Shown: positions 1 to 8,971 of the stretch, in pieces
How the letters are laid out: each line of letters opens with the position of its first letter
How positions within the stretch are numbered: position 1 is the first letter of the stretch
NCBI RefSeq assembly: GCF_019884725.1
Contig: NZ_CP082322.1
Coordinates: forward strand, 744,001 to 808,000
Direction of reading: 5' to 3'
Origin: Leucobacter tenebrionis
GTDB lineage: Bacteria > Actinomycetota > Actinomycetes > Actinomycetales > Microbacteriaceae
Length of the DNA stretch: 64,000 nucleotides
The notes under the pieces: model-generated
Told to the model about the DNA's origin: nothing
Databases searched by the model: none
What the model saw: only the letters and a program-made list of their open reading frames with translations
Position numbers and translations under genes: made by a program

Positions 1-459
1 CCGCGTCGCGCCGGCCAGATGCTCCCGCTGCCTCGTCCAGATGGGCGTGCCGTCCGCCGCGAGCTCGGTCACGATCAGCTCGGGGACGCCGTAGGTCCAG
101 GCGCTGTGGTGCTCGCCTCCGTAGAACGCGGCCCAGTCCGCGGGGTCGGTGAGCCGGTGGTCTGCGCCGCAGTCGACGGCGAGCCGGACGTCCTTCAACT
201 GCGCGGTGAGCTCGCCGGAGGCGCCGTGCGGCAGCGCGAAGAACACGACGTCGTGGCCGTCGAGCACCCAGGGCTCGGTCGGCTGCAGCACGAGTTCGGC
301 GAGCGAGCGCAGATGGGGCTGCGATTCGATGAGCGGCCGGCCCGCGCTGGAGTGCCCGGTCACGGTGCGGATCTCGAACTCCGGGTGGGCCGCGAGCAGG
401 CGCAGCAGCTCGCCTCCCGCGTATCCGCTGGCACCGGCTACCGCCACTGAATAGGTCAT
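1..459 (-). CDS. argC: N-acetyl-gamma-glutamyl-phosphate reductase, N-terminal part (cut by window edge)
   Basis: ArgC performs the NADPH-dependent reduction of N-acetylglutamyl phosphate in arginine synthesis, in the cytoplasm. The first 153 codons are present, and the reading frame runs open off the left edge. The start (ATG at 459) is followed by a Rossmann nucleotide-binding motif, [18 protein letters not shown], which is diagnostic for ArgC. A further hallmark is the stretch [13 protein letters not shown] around residue 80. A GGAGGG ribosome-binding site lies 6 nt upstream of the start. In many actinobacteria argC follows pheT directly. Here about 10 kb of other genes separate them. Confidence 0.93.
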   Translation of the reverse strand, partial: MTYSVAVAGASGYAGGELLRLLAAHPEFEIRTVTGHSSAGRPLIESQPHLRSLAELVLQPTEPWVLDGHDVVFFALPHGASGELTAQLKDVRLAVDCGADHRLTDPADWAAFYGGEHHSAWTYGVPELIVTELAADGTPIWTRQREHLAGATR

Positions 460-510
460 CGCACGCCCTCCGTCGTCACCCGTCTATTCTGGCACCTCGC
501 GAGGGGCCTC

Positions 511-600
511 CTCGCCGAGCGCGACGCTTTCAGCGAGTCCGACTGTTTCAGAGGCGCTGAACGCGTCGGTCTCGCTGAAACAGTCGCGCTCGGCGGCGGG
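511..600. repeat. 90-bp palindromic element, copy A
   Basis: This block is almost identical over its full length to 834-923. The outer arms are 513-525 and 583-595 (CGCCGAGCGCGAC against its exact reverse complement). Inside them a second inverted repeat can form around GTTTCAGAGGCGCTGAAC. As single strand it would fold into a long branched hairpin. It lies in the upstream region of argC, with the partner copy on the other side of a small gene. Function is unknown: a mobile palindromic unit, a terminator or a protein-binding site are all possible. Confidence 0.75.
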
Positions 601-629
601 CCCCCGGTGCGCCCGGCTAGCCTGGAAGC

Positions 630-833
630 ATGGACACCCTCAACGACTACGTTCCCACGGGCCTGTTCTGGGTTTCGCTGGCCCTCATCAACGCCGGCCT
701 GGCCGAGCAGAAGGGGCGATCCCGCCTGAGGTGGTTCCTCGGGAGCCTGCTGATCGGGCCGCTCGCCACGGCGCTGATCGTGATCTGGGCCCCGGTCGAG
801 ACGGGCCCCGCCTTTCCTCCGCCGCGCGGGTGA
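630..833 (+). CDS. Small two-helix membrane protein, 67 residues
   Basis: I do not recognise this protein. It has two hydrophobic segments, about residues 10-24 and 36-53, joined by a basic loop (EQKGRSRLRW), and a Pro/Gly-rich tail. That layout fits a small inner-membrane protein. TAGCCT at 618-623 sits 6 nt before the ATG, like the -10 boxes of the leaderless genes elsewhere in this window, which supports real expression. It is the only plus-strand gene here, isolated between argC and the enoyl-CoA hydratase, and is flanked on both sides by a 90-bp palindromic repeat. The repeat begins exactly after its stop codon. Confidence 0.6.
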   Translation: MDTLNDYVPTGLFWVSLALINAGLAEQKGRSRLRWFLGSLLIGPLATALIVIWAPVETGPAFPPPRG

Positions 834-923
834 CTCGCCGAGCGCGACGCTTTCAGCGAGTCCGACTGTTTCAGAGGCGCTGAACGCGTCGGTCTCGCTG
901 AAAGCGTCGTGCTCGGCGGCGGT
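834..923. repeat. 90-bp palindromic element, copy B
   Basis: Second copy of the 511-600 element, with only a few differences, all near its right end. Here the outer stem is longer: 836-860 pairs with 894-918 over 25 bp with a single mismatch. An inner CCGAC/GTCGG stem and an apical hairpin follow. It starts at the base after the stop codon of the 67-residue protein and ends about 18 bp before the stop codon of the convergent enoyl-CoA hydratase. It could therefore act as a bidirectional terminator. Confidence 0.75.
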
Positions 924-940
924 GCCCCGGCGCAAGCCCC

Positions 941-1717
941 TCAACGGTGCTTGAACTCGGGTGCGCGCTTCTCGGCGAAGGCGCGCATGCCCTCCTTCTG
1001 GTCCTCGGTGGCGAACGCGGCGGCGAAGGCCTGCCGCTCGAATCGCAGTCCCTCCGCGAGCGGCGTCTCCTGAGCGGCCTGCAGCGCCTCCTTGGCGGCG
1101 TACACCGCGGGCAGCGACTTCGAGGCGATCGTCTCGGCCGTCTTCCCGGCTTCATCGAGCAGGTCCGCAGCCGGGACCACCCGCGAGACGAGCCCGCTCC
1201 GCTCGGCTTCCTCAGCGCCCATCATGCGCCCGGTGAGCACCATCTCGGCGGCCTTGTACTTGCCGATCGCGCGAGGCAGGCGCTGCGACCCGCCGAAGCC
1301 AGGCAGGATCCCGAGGTTGATCTCGGGCTGCCCGAACTTCGCGGTGTCGGCCGCGATGATGATGTCGCACATCATCGCGAGCTCGCAGCCGCCGCCGAGC
1401 GCGAAGCCCGCCACCGCGGCGATGACGGGCGTGCGCATGCGCTCGAACCCGCCCCACCCCGGGAAGGGGCCGCCGAGGTACATCTCGGCGTAGCCGTGGT
1501 CGACCATCTCCTTGATGTCCGCGCCGGCGGCGAAGGCCTTCTCCGACCCCGTGATGACGATGGCGCCGATGCCGGGGTCGGCGTCGAAGCCGAGCGCAGC
1601 CTCGATGAGCTCGCGCACCAGCGTCGAGTTCAGGGCGTTCAGCGCCTCGGGCCGATTCAGGGTGATGGTCGCCACACGACCCCGCGTCTCGGTCAGGATG
1701 GTGGTGTACTCGGTCAT
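941..1717 (-). CDS. Enoyl-CoA hydratase/isomerase family protein (crotonase)
   Basis: 258 residues, the usual length for a single-domain crotonase, which hydrates trans-2-enoyl-CoA in fatty-acid or amino-acid breakdown. Both catalytic glutamates of active hydratases are present: E112 in [11 protein letters not shown] and E132 in [16 protein letters not shown]. The oxyanion-hole segment [10 protein letters not shown] lies at residues 61-70. The start is the ATG at 1717, with GAGGAG 6 nt upstream. It lies 71 bp downstream of the citrate/methylcitrate synthase, but a strong hairpin (1736-1771) separates the two, so cotranscription with the prp genes may be partial. The exact substrate cannot be read from sequence. 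Confidence 0.9.
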   Translation of the reverse strand: MTEYTTILTETRGRVATITLNRPEALNALNSTLVRELIEAALGFDADPGIGAIVITGSEKAFAAGADIKEMVDHGYAEMYLGGPFPGWGGFERMRTPVIAAVAGFALGGGCELAMMCDIIIAADTAKFGQPEINLGILPGFGGSQRLPRAIGKYKAAEMVLTGRMMGAEEAERSGLVSRVVPAADLLDEAGKTAETIASKSLPAVYAAKEALQAAQETPLAEGLRFERQAFAAAFATEDQKEGMRAFAEKRAPEFKHR

Positions 1718-1735
1718 TGCTGCTCCTCGATCGGC

Positions 1736-1771
1736 GGGTGCGGATCCGGATCCCGCATCGGATCCGCACCC
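1736..1771 (-). terminator. 12-bp stem hairpin between prpC and the crotonase gene
   Basis: GGGTGCGGATCC (1736-1747) and its exact reverse complement (1760-1771) form a perfect 12-bp stem with a 12-nt loop. No T-tract follows. It sits downstream of prpC and just before the ribosome-binding site of the crotonase gene, so it may terminate or attenuate transcription. Confidence 0.6.
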
Positions 1772-1788
1772 CACGTTACCGCGGGCTC

Positions 1789-2976
1789 TCAGCCCGCCTC
1801 GGCCTCCCGCTCCGACGCCGCGATCTCCTCGGCGGTGGGGACGTAGCCCTCGATGTGACGCTCCTCCGCGCCGTTGTAGGCGGAGAGCGGGCGGATCAGC
1901 GCGTTCGAGGCGGCCTGCTCCATGATGTGCGCGGTCCAGCCCGTCACGCGCGACGCGATGAACAGCGGCGTGAAGGTGAGGGTATCGAAGCCGATGAGGT
2001 TGTACGCCGGCCCCGACGGGTAGTCGAGGTTCGGGTAGATGCCCTTGCGCGAGACGAACTCGTTCTCGAGCGTCGCGTACAGCTCGGCCACGTCGGGCCG
2101 GTCGTAGTGCTCGACGAGCGTGTCGAGGGCCGCCTTCATCGTCGGCACGCGCGAGTCGCCCTTCTTGTACACACGGTGGCCGAACCCCATGATCTTGCGC
2201 TTCTCCGCGAGCGCCTGGTCGAGCCAGGGCACCACGTTCTCGGCCGAGCCGATCTCGGCGAAGATGTGCATCACGGCCTCGTTGGCCCCGCCGTGCAGCG
2301 GCCCCTTGAGCGCGCCGATCGCCGCGACGACCGCCGAGTAGAGATCGGAAAGCGTCGAGGTCACGACGCGGGCCGTGAACGTCGAAGCGTTGAAGGAGTG
2401 CTCCGCGTAGAGCGTCATCGAGCGGTTGAACGCGTCGACGACGACGGGATCCGGATCCTCCCCGAACGTCATCCACAGGAAGTTGGCCGCGTAGTCGAGG
2501 TCGTCGCGAGGCTCGACGAGCTCCTCGCCGCGGCGGCGGCGCTGCCCGTAGGCCACGATCGCCGGCAGCGCGGCGTAGAGGCGGATCGAGCGGTCGAGGT
2601 TCTGCTCCGGGCTGCCGGAGGCGTCGAGCACCGAACCGCCGCCCGCGGTATCCGAGGCGCCGATCACGCTCACGGCCGTGCGCACCTCGTCCATCGGGTG
2701 CGCCTCGAGCGGCAGCAGATCGATCGCGGCCCTCACGTTGTCGGCGAGCGCCCGGTGCTCGCGCTCACGGGCGCGCAGCTCGGCCAGCTGCTGCTCGGTG
2801 GGCAGCTCGCCGTGCCAGAGCAGATAGGCCACGGCCTCGAACGGCTGCGTCGCGGCGAGCTCCTGCACGGGGTACCCGCGGTAGAGCAGGCTGTTGGTCT
2901 CGGGGTTGACCTTCGAGACCGCGGTGTAGTCGACGACCACACCGGCGAGTCCCTTCTTGATGTCGGTTTCCGTCAT
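1789..2976 (-). CDS. prpC: 2-methylcitrate synthase / citrate synthase
   Basis: 395 residues, the short (about 380-residue) citrate synthase type that includes 2-methylcitrate synthases. It condenses propionyl-CoA, and often acetyl-CoA, with oxaloacetate. The catalytic triad is visible: H228 in GPLHGG, H267 in MGFGHRVYK and D318 in NLDYPSG. The start is the ATG at 2976, with GAGGAG upstream. Position downstream of prpD and prpB makes the methylcitrate cycle the likely role. A dual citrate synthase role is possible, since such enzymes are often bifunctional and no other citrate synthase is visible in this window. Confidence 0.92.
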   Translation of the reverse strand: MTETDIKKGLAGVVVDYTAVSKVNPETNSLLYRGYPVQELAATQPFEAVAYLLWHGELPTEQQLAELRAREREHRALADNVRAAIDLLPLEAHPMDEVRTAVSVIGASDTAGGGSVLDASGSPEQNLDRSIRLYAALPAIVAYGQRRRRGEELVEPRDDLDYAANFLWMTFGEDPDPVVVDAFNRSMTLYAEHSFNASTFTARVVTSTLSDLYSAVVAAIGALKGPLHGGANEAVMHIFAEIGSAENVVPWLDQALAEKRKIMGFGHRVYKKGDSRVPTMKAALDTLVEHYDRPDVAELYATLENEFVSRKGIYPNLDYPSGPAYNLIGFDTLTFTPLFIASRVTGWTAHIMEQAASNALIRPLSAYNGAEERHIEGYVPTAEEIAASEREAEAG

Positions 2977-3026
2977 CGTTGACTCCTCACTCGTCGTCCT
3001 GCGCGTACTCGCAGGATCTCATATGG

Positions 3027-3071
3027 GACCGGTGCCGTCCCGCGACTCGCTCGCGCAGGCCGGCACCGGTC
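3027..3071 (-). terminator. Hairpin between prpB and prpC
   Basis: GACCGGTGCCG (3027-3037) pairs exactly with CGGCACCGGTC (3061-3071), an 11-bp stem. It begins 6 bp after the prpB stop codon. No T-tract follows. It may be an attenuator or an mRNA 3'-end that sets a different level for prpC than for prpDB. Confidence 0.5.
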
Positions 3072-3076
3072 GGCGA

Positions 3077-3976
3077 TCAGCGCTGCACCTCGAAGTTGAA
3101 GACGCTCGTGTCGAAGTGGTTGTACTCCTCGTAATCGACCAGCTCGTAGAGATCGGCGCGATGCTGCATCTCGTCGAGCTTCGAGGTGAGGTGCCCCTCC
3201 TCGTTCAGCGTATCGAGCGCGCGACCGGTCGCCCCCATCGCGATGCGCAGCATCGAGACCGGCCAGATCACGATGTTCACCCCGATGTCCGCGAGCTGCT
3301 GCGACGAGAAGAGATCGCTCTTGCCGAACTCCGTCATGTTCGCGAGGATCGGCACGTCGAGCGCCTTCCGCATCGCCTCGAACTCCTCAAGAGTGCGCAT
3401 CGCCTCCGGGAAGATCGCGTCCGCGCCCGCGTCGACGAGGGCCTTCGCCCGGTCGACCGCGGCGTCGAGCCCCTCGGCGGCACGGATGTCGGTGCGCGCC
3501 ATGATGAGGAAGTTCGGATCGCGCCGAGCGTCGACCGCGGCGCGGATGCGCTTGGTCGCGGTGCTCTCGTCGACGACCGACTTGTTGTCGAGGTGACCGC
3601 AGCGCTTCGGGTTGACCTGATCCTCGATGTGCGTGCCCGCGAGGCCCGCATCCTCGAGCGTCTGGATGGTGCGAGCCACGTTCATGGGCTCGCCGAACCC
3701 GGTGTCGGCATCGATGATCGCGGGCAGGTCGGTCATGCGGGCGATCTGCTCACCGCGCCCGGCGACCTCGGTGAGGGTCGTGAGGCCGATGTCGGGCAGG
3801 CCCAGGTCGGCCGAGAGCACCGCACCCGAGATGTAGACGCCGTCGAAGCCCTTGCGCTCGATGAGCCGCGCCGAGAGCGGGTTGAATGCGCCGGGGAAGC
3901 GCAGCAGTTCGCCGCTCGCGAGGCGCTCGCGGAAGAGCCGGCGCTTCTCGGCCGGAGTGGTCTTGGAGTACAGCAT
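3077..3976 (-). CDS. prpB: 2-methylisocitrate lyase
   Basis: 299 residues, typical of PrpB, which splits 2-methylisocitrate into pyruvate and succinate in the methylcitrate cycle. The isocitrate-lyase superfamily signature KRCGH is at residues 124-128 with catalytic C126. The metal-binding IIDADTGFG motif is at 87-95 and HIEDQ at 116-120. The ATG at 3976 overlaps the prpD stop by one base (TGATG), and GAAGGGAC lies 6 nt upstream. Translation is therefore probably coupled to prpD. Confidence 0.94.
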   Translation of the reverse strand: MLYSKTTPAEKRRLFRERLASGELLRFPGAFNPLSARLIERKGFDGVYISGAVLSADLGLPDIGLTTLTEVAGRGEQIARMTDLPAIIDADTGFGEPMNVARTIQTLEDAGLAGTHIEDQVNPKRCGHLDNKSVVDESTATKRIRAAVDARRDPNFLIMARTDIRAAEGLDAAVDRAKALVDAGADAIFPEAMRTLEEFEAMRKALDVPILANMTEFGKSDLFSSQQLADIGVNIVIWPVSMLRIAMGATGRALDTLNEEGHLTSKLDEMQHRADLYELVDYEEYNHFDTSVFNFEVQR

Positions 3977-5514
3977 CAGAACAGTCCCTTCGGAGCGGCC
4001 GCGAGGTCGATGACGCCCGGCGCGGCGACGATGTTCAGCTCGCGCACCTCGTCGGCGGTGAGCTCGGGCAGGCGCTGCACGAGCTCGAGGAAGCGCTCGA
4101 TCTCGGCCTCCTCGAGCACGGGCTCGGCGAGGATGCGGAACTTGCGGATGTAGTTCTCGCGGGCGAAGGGCCGCGCGCCGAGCGGGTGGGCATCGGCGAC
4201 GGCGATCTCGTCGACGATCTTCTCGCCGTTCGCGAGCTCGATCTCGACCCGGCCGCCGAAGGCCTTCTCGTCGGGATCCTCCGAGTGGTAGCGACGCGTC
4301 CACTCCGCATCCTCGGCCGTGGTGATCTTGTTCCACAGCTCGACGGTGTCGGCGCGGCCGGCGCGCTCGGGTGCGTAGGAGTCGACGTGGTGCCAGCCGC
4401 CGTCCTGCAGCGCGACCGCGAAGATGTACGGGATCGAGTGGTCGAGCGTCTCGCGCGACGCCTTCGGATCGTACTTCTGCGGGTCATTGGCGCCCGAACC
4501 GATCACGTAGTGGGTGTGGTGGCTCGTGTGCAGCACGATCGCCTTGACGTTCGCGGGATCGGCCAGCTCGGGGCGCTCCCCGTGCAGCTTGCGGGCCAGA
4601 TCGATCCACGCCTGGGCCTGGTACTCGGCCGAGTGCTCCTTGGTGTAGCTGTCGAGGATCGCGCGCTTGGGCTCTCCCGGAGCGGGCAGCGGCACGTCGT
4701 ACGACGCGTCGGGGCCGTCGAGCATCCAGGCGATCACGCCGTCCTCGCCCTCGTAGATGGGGCTCGGCGAGGTCTGACCGCGCATCGCGCGGTCCACGGC
4801 CTCGACCGCCATCTTGCCTGCGAACGCGGGGGCGTGCGCCTTCCAGGTAGAGATCTCGCCCTTGCGGCTCTGGCGGGTCGCCGTGGTGGTGTGGAGCCCC
4901 TGGCCGACAGCCTGGTAGATCGTCTCGGCGTCGAGGCCGAGCAGGGTGCCGATGCCGGCGGCGGCCGACGGGCCGATGTGGGCGACGTGGTCGATCTTGT
5001 GCTTGTGCAGGCAGATGGAGCGCACGAGATCCATCTGGATCTCGTAGCCCGTCGCGATGCCGCGCACGAGCGCCGCCCCGTCCTTGCCGGCGTGCTGGGC
5101 GACGGCGAGGATCGGCGGGATGTTGTCGCCGGGGTGCGAGTACTCGGCCGCAAGGAAGGTGTCGTGGTAGTCGAGCTCGCGCACGGCGACGCCGTTGGCC
5201 CAGGCCGCCCACTCGGGGCTGGACTTCTCGGCCCGGTCCCCCGTGCTCGGGAGGCCGAAGATCGCGGATCCCTGACCGCCCTTGGAGACCGGGTGCGAGA
5301 GGGCCTGAGCGCGAGCGGCGACGATCGGACCGCGGTTCAGGGAGGCCGCGGCGACCGACGCGTTGTCGATGATCCGGTTGATGATCATGTCGACGACCTC
5401 GGGCACGACCTCGACGGGATCGACGGCGACCTCCGCGATCTTCCAGGCGAGCTGCTGCTCGCGCGGGAGGTCTTCTTCGCTCTTGTACACGCGGACGTGA
5501 TGGGTGACGGTCAT
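3976..5514 (-). CDS. prpD: 2-methylcitrate dehydratase
   Basis: 512 residues, slightly longer than the usual 480-500 of the MmgE/PrpD family. It removes water from 2-methylcitrate on the way to 2-methylisocitrate. The family-typical stretches [18 protein letters not shown] and [12 protein letters not shown]-like segments are present, with [17 protein letters not shown] in the centre. Its ATG overlaps the stop of the upstream GntR-family gene by 4 bp (ATGA) and its stop overlaps prpB, so regulator, prpD and prpB form one tightly coupled unit. Confidence 0.93.
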   Translation of the reverse strand: MTVTHHVRVYKSEEDLPREQQLAWKIAEVAVDPVEVVPEVVDMIINRIIDNASVAAASLNRGPIVAARAQALSHPVSKGGQGSAIFGLPSTGDRAEKSSPEWAAWANGVAVRELDYHDTFLAAEYSHPGDNIPPILAVAQHAGKDGAALVRGIATGYEIQMDLVRSICLHKHKIDHVAHIGPSAAAGIGTLLGLDAETIYQAVGQGLHTTTATRQSRKGEISTWKAHAPAFAGKMAVEAVDRAMRGQTSPSPIYEGEDGVIAWMLDGPDASYDVPLPAPGEPKRAILDSYTKEHSAEYQAQAWIDLARKLHGERPELADPANVKAIVLHTSHHTHYVIGSGANDPQKYDPKASRETLDHSIPYIFAVALQDGGWHHVDSYAPERAGRADTVELWNKITTAEDAEWTRRYHSEDPDEKAFGGRVEIELANGEKIVDEIAVADAHPLGARPFARENYIRKFRILAEPVLEEAEIERFLELVQRLPELTADEVRELNIVAAPGVIDLAAAPKGLF

Positions 5515-6179
5515 TGCGGTCCTTCCTGGGAGGGCTTGCCGATCGAGCTCAGGATCGAGCTGAGGGCGTTGTGGAGGTGCACGTGAGTGGCGTGCGCGGC
5601 GAGTTCGGCATCGCCCCGGGCGATCGCATCGGCGATCAGGGCGTGCTCGGAGACCGAGGCTGCGAGACGGTCTCGGTTGTCTCGGGCGATGCGCCGCGCG
5701 CGGGCGAGGTGGGTGCGCACCGTGCGCAGGGCGCTGATGAGGTAGGCGTTGTCGACCGCCGTGTCGATCTCCGCGTCGAAGCGGGCGATGAGCGCGTAGT
5801 AGTCGTCGGCCGCGACCTCCCCCGATTCGGGATGGGCGGCGGCGAAGTCCGCTGCGAGCGCCGCGAAGACCGCGGGATCGCCGCGTCGCGCCGCCAGCCG
5901 TGCCGCCGTCTCCTCGAGCGCGCGCCGCGCCTCGAAGAGCTCGCGGATATCGTCGGCGTCGAAGCCGGTGACCACGAGCACCCGGGGGGACTGCTGTCGC
6001 ACGAGGCCGTCGGCCGACAAGCGACCGATCGCCTCGCGCATCGGGGTGCGGCTGACCCCGAGCCGCTCGGCCTGCTCGACCTCTCCGATCACGGAGCCGG
6101 GAGGCAGCGCGCCGCTCTGAATATCCTCCAGCAGGGCCGCGTAGGCCCGGTCGCTGGCGCGGATCGGCTGCACACTCAC
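5511..6179 (-). CDS. GntR-family (FCD subfamily) regulator of the prp operon
   Basis: The product has an N-terminal winged helix with recognition region [17 protein letters not shown] (about residues 38-54) and an all-helical FCD effector domain (about 75-215). It heads the prp operon and overlaps prpD by 4 bp, so it is probably its local, autoregulated repressor or activator. I chose the GTG at 6179 because a promoter (-35 TTGCAA at 6210-6215, -10 TATACG at 6188-6193) would place the transcript start within a base or two of it, giving a leaderless mRNA. An in-frame ATG at 6227 would put an operator-like palindrome inside the coding region. Actinobacterial prp operons of the better-known kind use other regulators (PrpR), so this pairing is of interest. 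Confidence 0.85.
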   Translation of the reverse strand: MSVQPIRASDRAYAALLEDIQSGALPPGSVIGEVEQAERLGVSRTPMREAIGRLSADGLVRQQSPRVLVVTGFDADDIRELFEARRALEETAARLAARRGDPAVFAALAADFAAAHPESGEVAADDYYALIARFDAEIDTAVDNAYLISALRTVRTHLARARRIARDNRDRLAASVSEHALIADAIARGDAELAAHATHVHLHNALSSILSSIGKPSQEGPQ

Positions 6180-6184
6180 AGGGC

Positions 6185-6251
6185 TAGCGTATACATAAAC
6201 GGGATAATTTTGCAAGCATTTCGGCACCTATCGGCACTTATGTATACATAA
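6185..6251 (-). promoter_or_regulatory. prp promoter with two TATACATA operator-like sites
   Basis: TTATGTATACATAA at 6238-6251 is a perfect 14-bp palindrome. TAGCGTATACATAA at 6185-6198 repeats its right half exactly and shares the GTATAC centre. The centres are 53 bp apart, close to five helical turns, so two bound dimers would face the same side of DNA. The proximal site covers the -10 box of the predicted promoter. This is the expected layout for a FadR/GntR-type autoregulator. That it binds here is inference. Confidence 0.65.
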
Positions 6252-6289
6252 ACCGAGAGGGGTCGGGATGGCGGATCGGCCGGACTCCC

Positions 6290-8185
6290 CTACCCGATGA
6301 GGCTGGGCTGCAGGTCCCGCAGCGTGCGCGACCGCATCATCCGCGCCACCCCGAGCGCCGCGAGCAGCACCGCCGCCACCAGGAAGAGCGCGAGCTTCAC
6401 CGCGTCGGTCCCCGCGTGACCGAGGTCGCCGCCGTACATCAGCTGCCGCAACCCGTCCACCGCGAATGACATCGGCAGGTAGTGGTGCAGCGCCGCGAGC
6501 GGCGCTGGCAGCGTCTGCCACGGGAAGGTGCCTCCGGCGGTCACGAGCTGCACGACCATGAGCACGAGCCCGAGGAACTGGCCCACGCTGCCGAGCCACA
6601 CGTTGAGCGCCAGGATGATCGCGGCGAAGGTCGCGGAGGCGAGCGCCATGAGCCCGTAGGCCGGCAGCGGGTGCGTGACCTGGAACCCGAGCGACCCTGC
6701 CACGATCCCGAACAGGGCCAGCATCTGCACCGCTCCGAGCAGAGCGGGCGTCGCCCATCCCGCGACCGCGACCCGCACGGGCGCGTGCAGCGCCGTCACC
6801 GCGCGCCTCGACACGGGCTTCAGAATCAGGAAGAGCGCGTAGATGCCGATCCAGGCAGCGAGGCTGACGAAGAAGGGGGCGAGCCCCGCGCCGTATGTCC
6901 CTGCGGAGGTCACCTTCTCGGTGCGCAGGTCCACGGGATCCGAGATGTTCGCGGCCTGACGGCCGCGCAGCTCGTCGCTGCTGTCGGGGATCCGTTCGAC
7001 GCCCTCAGCGAGCCCGTCGCGCAGCTGCCCGGTGCCGGCCACCAGAGGTGCCAGCCCGTCGTCGAGGGCGTGCGCCCCCGTGGCGAGATCACCGAGGCCG
7101 GCATCGAGCTGCGCCGCGCCGTCGGCGGCGGTTGCGATGCCGGCGGCCAGCTGCGGACTCGCATCGGCGAGCGCCCGCGACCCGTCCGCGACCTGACGCG
7201 CGCCGGCGGCGAGTGTGTCGAGCTGCGCGCTCGTGCTCTGCACCCGACTGTTCGCGTCGTCGAGCGCGCCGCCGACGCCGTCCAGCCGATCCGCTACCGC
7301 GAACACCACCTCGGGGGCCACTCCGGCCGCGCTGAGGTCGTTCAGAATCGCGTCCCTGTCGGAACTGAGCCGGTCGCGCGCCTGCTGGCTCGCCCCCGCC
7401 ACTTCGCGTCCGAGCTGCGCGACCTGTTCGTTGCCCGCGGCCACCTGGGCGGCGCCGCCGGCGAGCTGCTCGGTTTGGGAGGGCAGCTGAGCCGTCGCGT
7501 CTCGCAGCGTCGCGAGACCTCCCGAGAGCTCGGTCGAGCCCGCGTGAGCCTGGTCGGCGCCGAGCGCCAGCTGATGCGCTCCGTCCTGCGCCTGCCCGGC
7601 TCCGTCGACCAGCTTCGAGGCGCCGTCGCGGGCCTGCACCGTGGAGACCCGGATCTCCGCGATACCGTCGAGCATCGCGCGCGCAGCCTCCTTGTTCACC
7701 GAGCGCACGACCTGCTCGCGGATCTGCTTCACCGCCTGCTCGCCGATGGTCGAGGCGAGATAGCTGTTGGCGTCGTTCGTGGTGAGGAGCACCTCTGCAC
7801 GGTGCGGATCGTCGCCGCGGGAGGATTCGAGCGCCTCGGTGAAGTTCTTCGGAAGCGTGACCGAGAAGTCGTAGGCGCCGTCTTCGACGCCGCGCTCGGC
7901 GTCTCGGGCCGAGACCCGGTTCCAGTCGAAACTGCCATCTTCGATGAGGTTCTTCGCGACCTCATCACCGATGGAACGGCGGGCGTCGCCGTGCTGCACG
8001 CCTTCGTCGGCCACGACGAGGGCGACCGGCACCTGATCGAGCTTGGCGTAGGGATCCTGATTCGCCCACAGATAGAGGCCGCCGTAGAGCAGAGGCACGC
8101 ACATCAGGGCGACGAAGGCGAGGCGGGCCATGGGCGTCGCCCACAGCCGGGAGAACTCGGACCGGATCATCTGCAGGATCTTCAC
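6290..8185 (-). CDS. YhgE/Pip-type membrane protein (ABC-2-like, phage-infection-protein family)
   Basis: 631 residues. One membrane segment (about residues 20-40) is followed by the family signature DPYAKLDQVPVALVVADEG. A long extracytoplasmic helical region has many DGAxQLxxG-type repeats (about 190-440), and a cluster of about five membrane segments at the C-terminus resembles ABC-2 permeases. Homologues include Pip/YhgE and the EsaA-like proteins, and the role is probably export or cell-envelope assembly. The GTG start at 8185 overlaps the stop of the upstream ABC-like gene (GTGA), so the two are translationally coupled and probably form a complex. Confidence 0.85.
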   Translation of the reverse strand: MKILQMIRSEFSRLWATPMARLAFVALMCVPLLYGGLYLWANQDPYAKLDQVPVALVVADEGVQHGDARRSIGDEVAKNLIEDGSFDWNRVSARDAERGVEDGAYDFSVTLPKNFTEALESSRGDDPHRAEVLLTTNDANSYLASTIGEQAVKQIREQVVRSVNKEAARAMLDGIAEIRVSTVQARDGASKLVDGAGQAQDGAHQLALGADQAHAGSTELSGGLATLRDATAQLPSQTEQLAGGAAQVAAGNEQVAQLGREVAGASQQARDRLSSDRDAILNDLSAAGVAPEVVFAVADRLDGVGGALDDANSRVQSTSAQLDTLAAGARQVADGSRALADASPQLAAGIATAADGAAQLDAGLGDLATGAHALDDGLAPLVAGTGQLRDGLAEGVERIPDSSDELRGRQAANISDPVDLRTEKVTSAGTYGAGLAPFFVSLAAWIGIYALFLILKPVSRRAVTALHAPVRVAVAGWATPALLGAVQMLALFGIVAGSLGFQVTHPLPAYGLMALASATFAAIILALNVWLGSVGQFLGLVLMVVQLVTAGGTFPWQTLPAPLAALHHYLPMSFAVDGLRQLMYGGDLGHAGTDAVKLALFLVAAVLLAALGVARMMRSRTLRDLQPSLIG

Positions 8186-8850
8186 GAGAGCTCCTCCCCC
8201 TGTGCGTGCGCGGGGTGCTCGGCGTCGAGCCTCGCCACCTCGCCGGTACCCCACCCGCCGGGAGCGGCTGCGATGGCGGCTCTGGCCGCGAGGCCCGCGA
8301 TCACCAGGATCGCAGCGCCGCGCTCGGCGAGCTCGCACGCGATCTCCCACCACTCAGCGGGATCGCCGCCGTGCCTGTCGGGCGAGACGAGCACGAGCCC
8401 CTCCGTCCCGGGACGCTCGAGCGCGAGCTCGCACAGCGCACGCACGCGCGCTCCGGGTGCGAGATCCGCCATCGGCGTGCGGGCCCGCTCGGCGATGGCC
8501 AACCGCTCCAGCTCGCGCCGCACCGAGACCGGGCCGCGGGAGCGCCCCGCGAACATCAGCTCCTCCGCGACGACATCTGCGAGGCGCACGTCACCGTGCG
8601 GCTCGCTCACATCGGGTGCGTCGACGAGCGCGAGCCGCCGCCGCAGCGCACGCGCGTCGGGTACGCCGTCGATCGTCACCTCTCCCGTGTCGGGCCGCAT
8701 GCGGCCCGTGACGATGAGGCCGAGCACCGTAGGCCGCTGCGCCGTCTCGACACCGGCGAACACCGCGGTGCCCGACGAGAGGTGGACGCTGGTCGACGGG
8801 AGCGCTCGCCCTCCGGGGCCCTTACTCACCGAACTGGCACGCACCCGCAC
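8182..8850 (-). CDS. ABC-transporter ATPase-like protein without a Walker A motif
   Basis: 222 residues. The overall layout follows an ABC ATPase: TGEVTIDG-type beta strand near residue 55, then LRRRLALVDAPDVSEPHGDVRLADVVAEEL where a Q-loop region would lie, and LVLVSPDRHG at a Walker B-like position near 155. The Walker A position reads FAGVETAQRPTVLG, with no GxxxxGKS/T, and the expected catalytic Asp-Glu pair is absent. It therefore is unlikely to hydrolyse ATP in the usual way. It is coupled by overlap to the YhgE-like permease. It could be a regulatory or structural partner. Assignment rests on fold resemblance and context, not on intact motifs. Confidence 0.6.
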   Translation of the reverse strand: MRVRASSVSKGPGGRALPSTSVHLSSGTAVFAGVETAQRPTVLGLIVTGRMRPDTGEVTIDGVPDARALRRRLALVDAPDVSEPHGDVRLADVVAEELMFAGRSRGPVSVRRELERLAIAERARTPMADLAPGARVRALCELALERPGTEGLVLVSPDRHGGDPAEWWEIACELAERGAAILVIAGLAARAAIAAAPGGWGTGEVARLDAEHPAHAQGEELS

Positions 8851-8971
8851 TCGACTCCCCCTTCGCCTTCATCGCGACCGCGACTAGCGGCGGCCGCACT
8901 CTTCAGCACCCCGCCCGTCCCCGTCCTGTGGGGAGGGCAGGCGCACCGCCCCTACGCGGTCCCCTGTCCGA

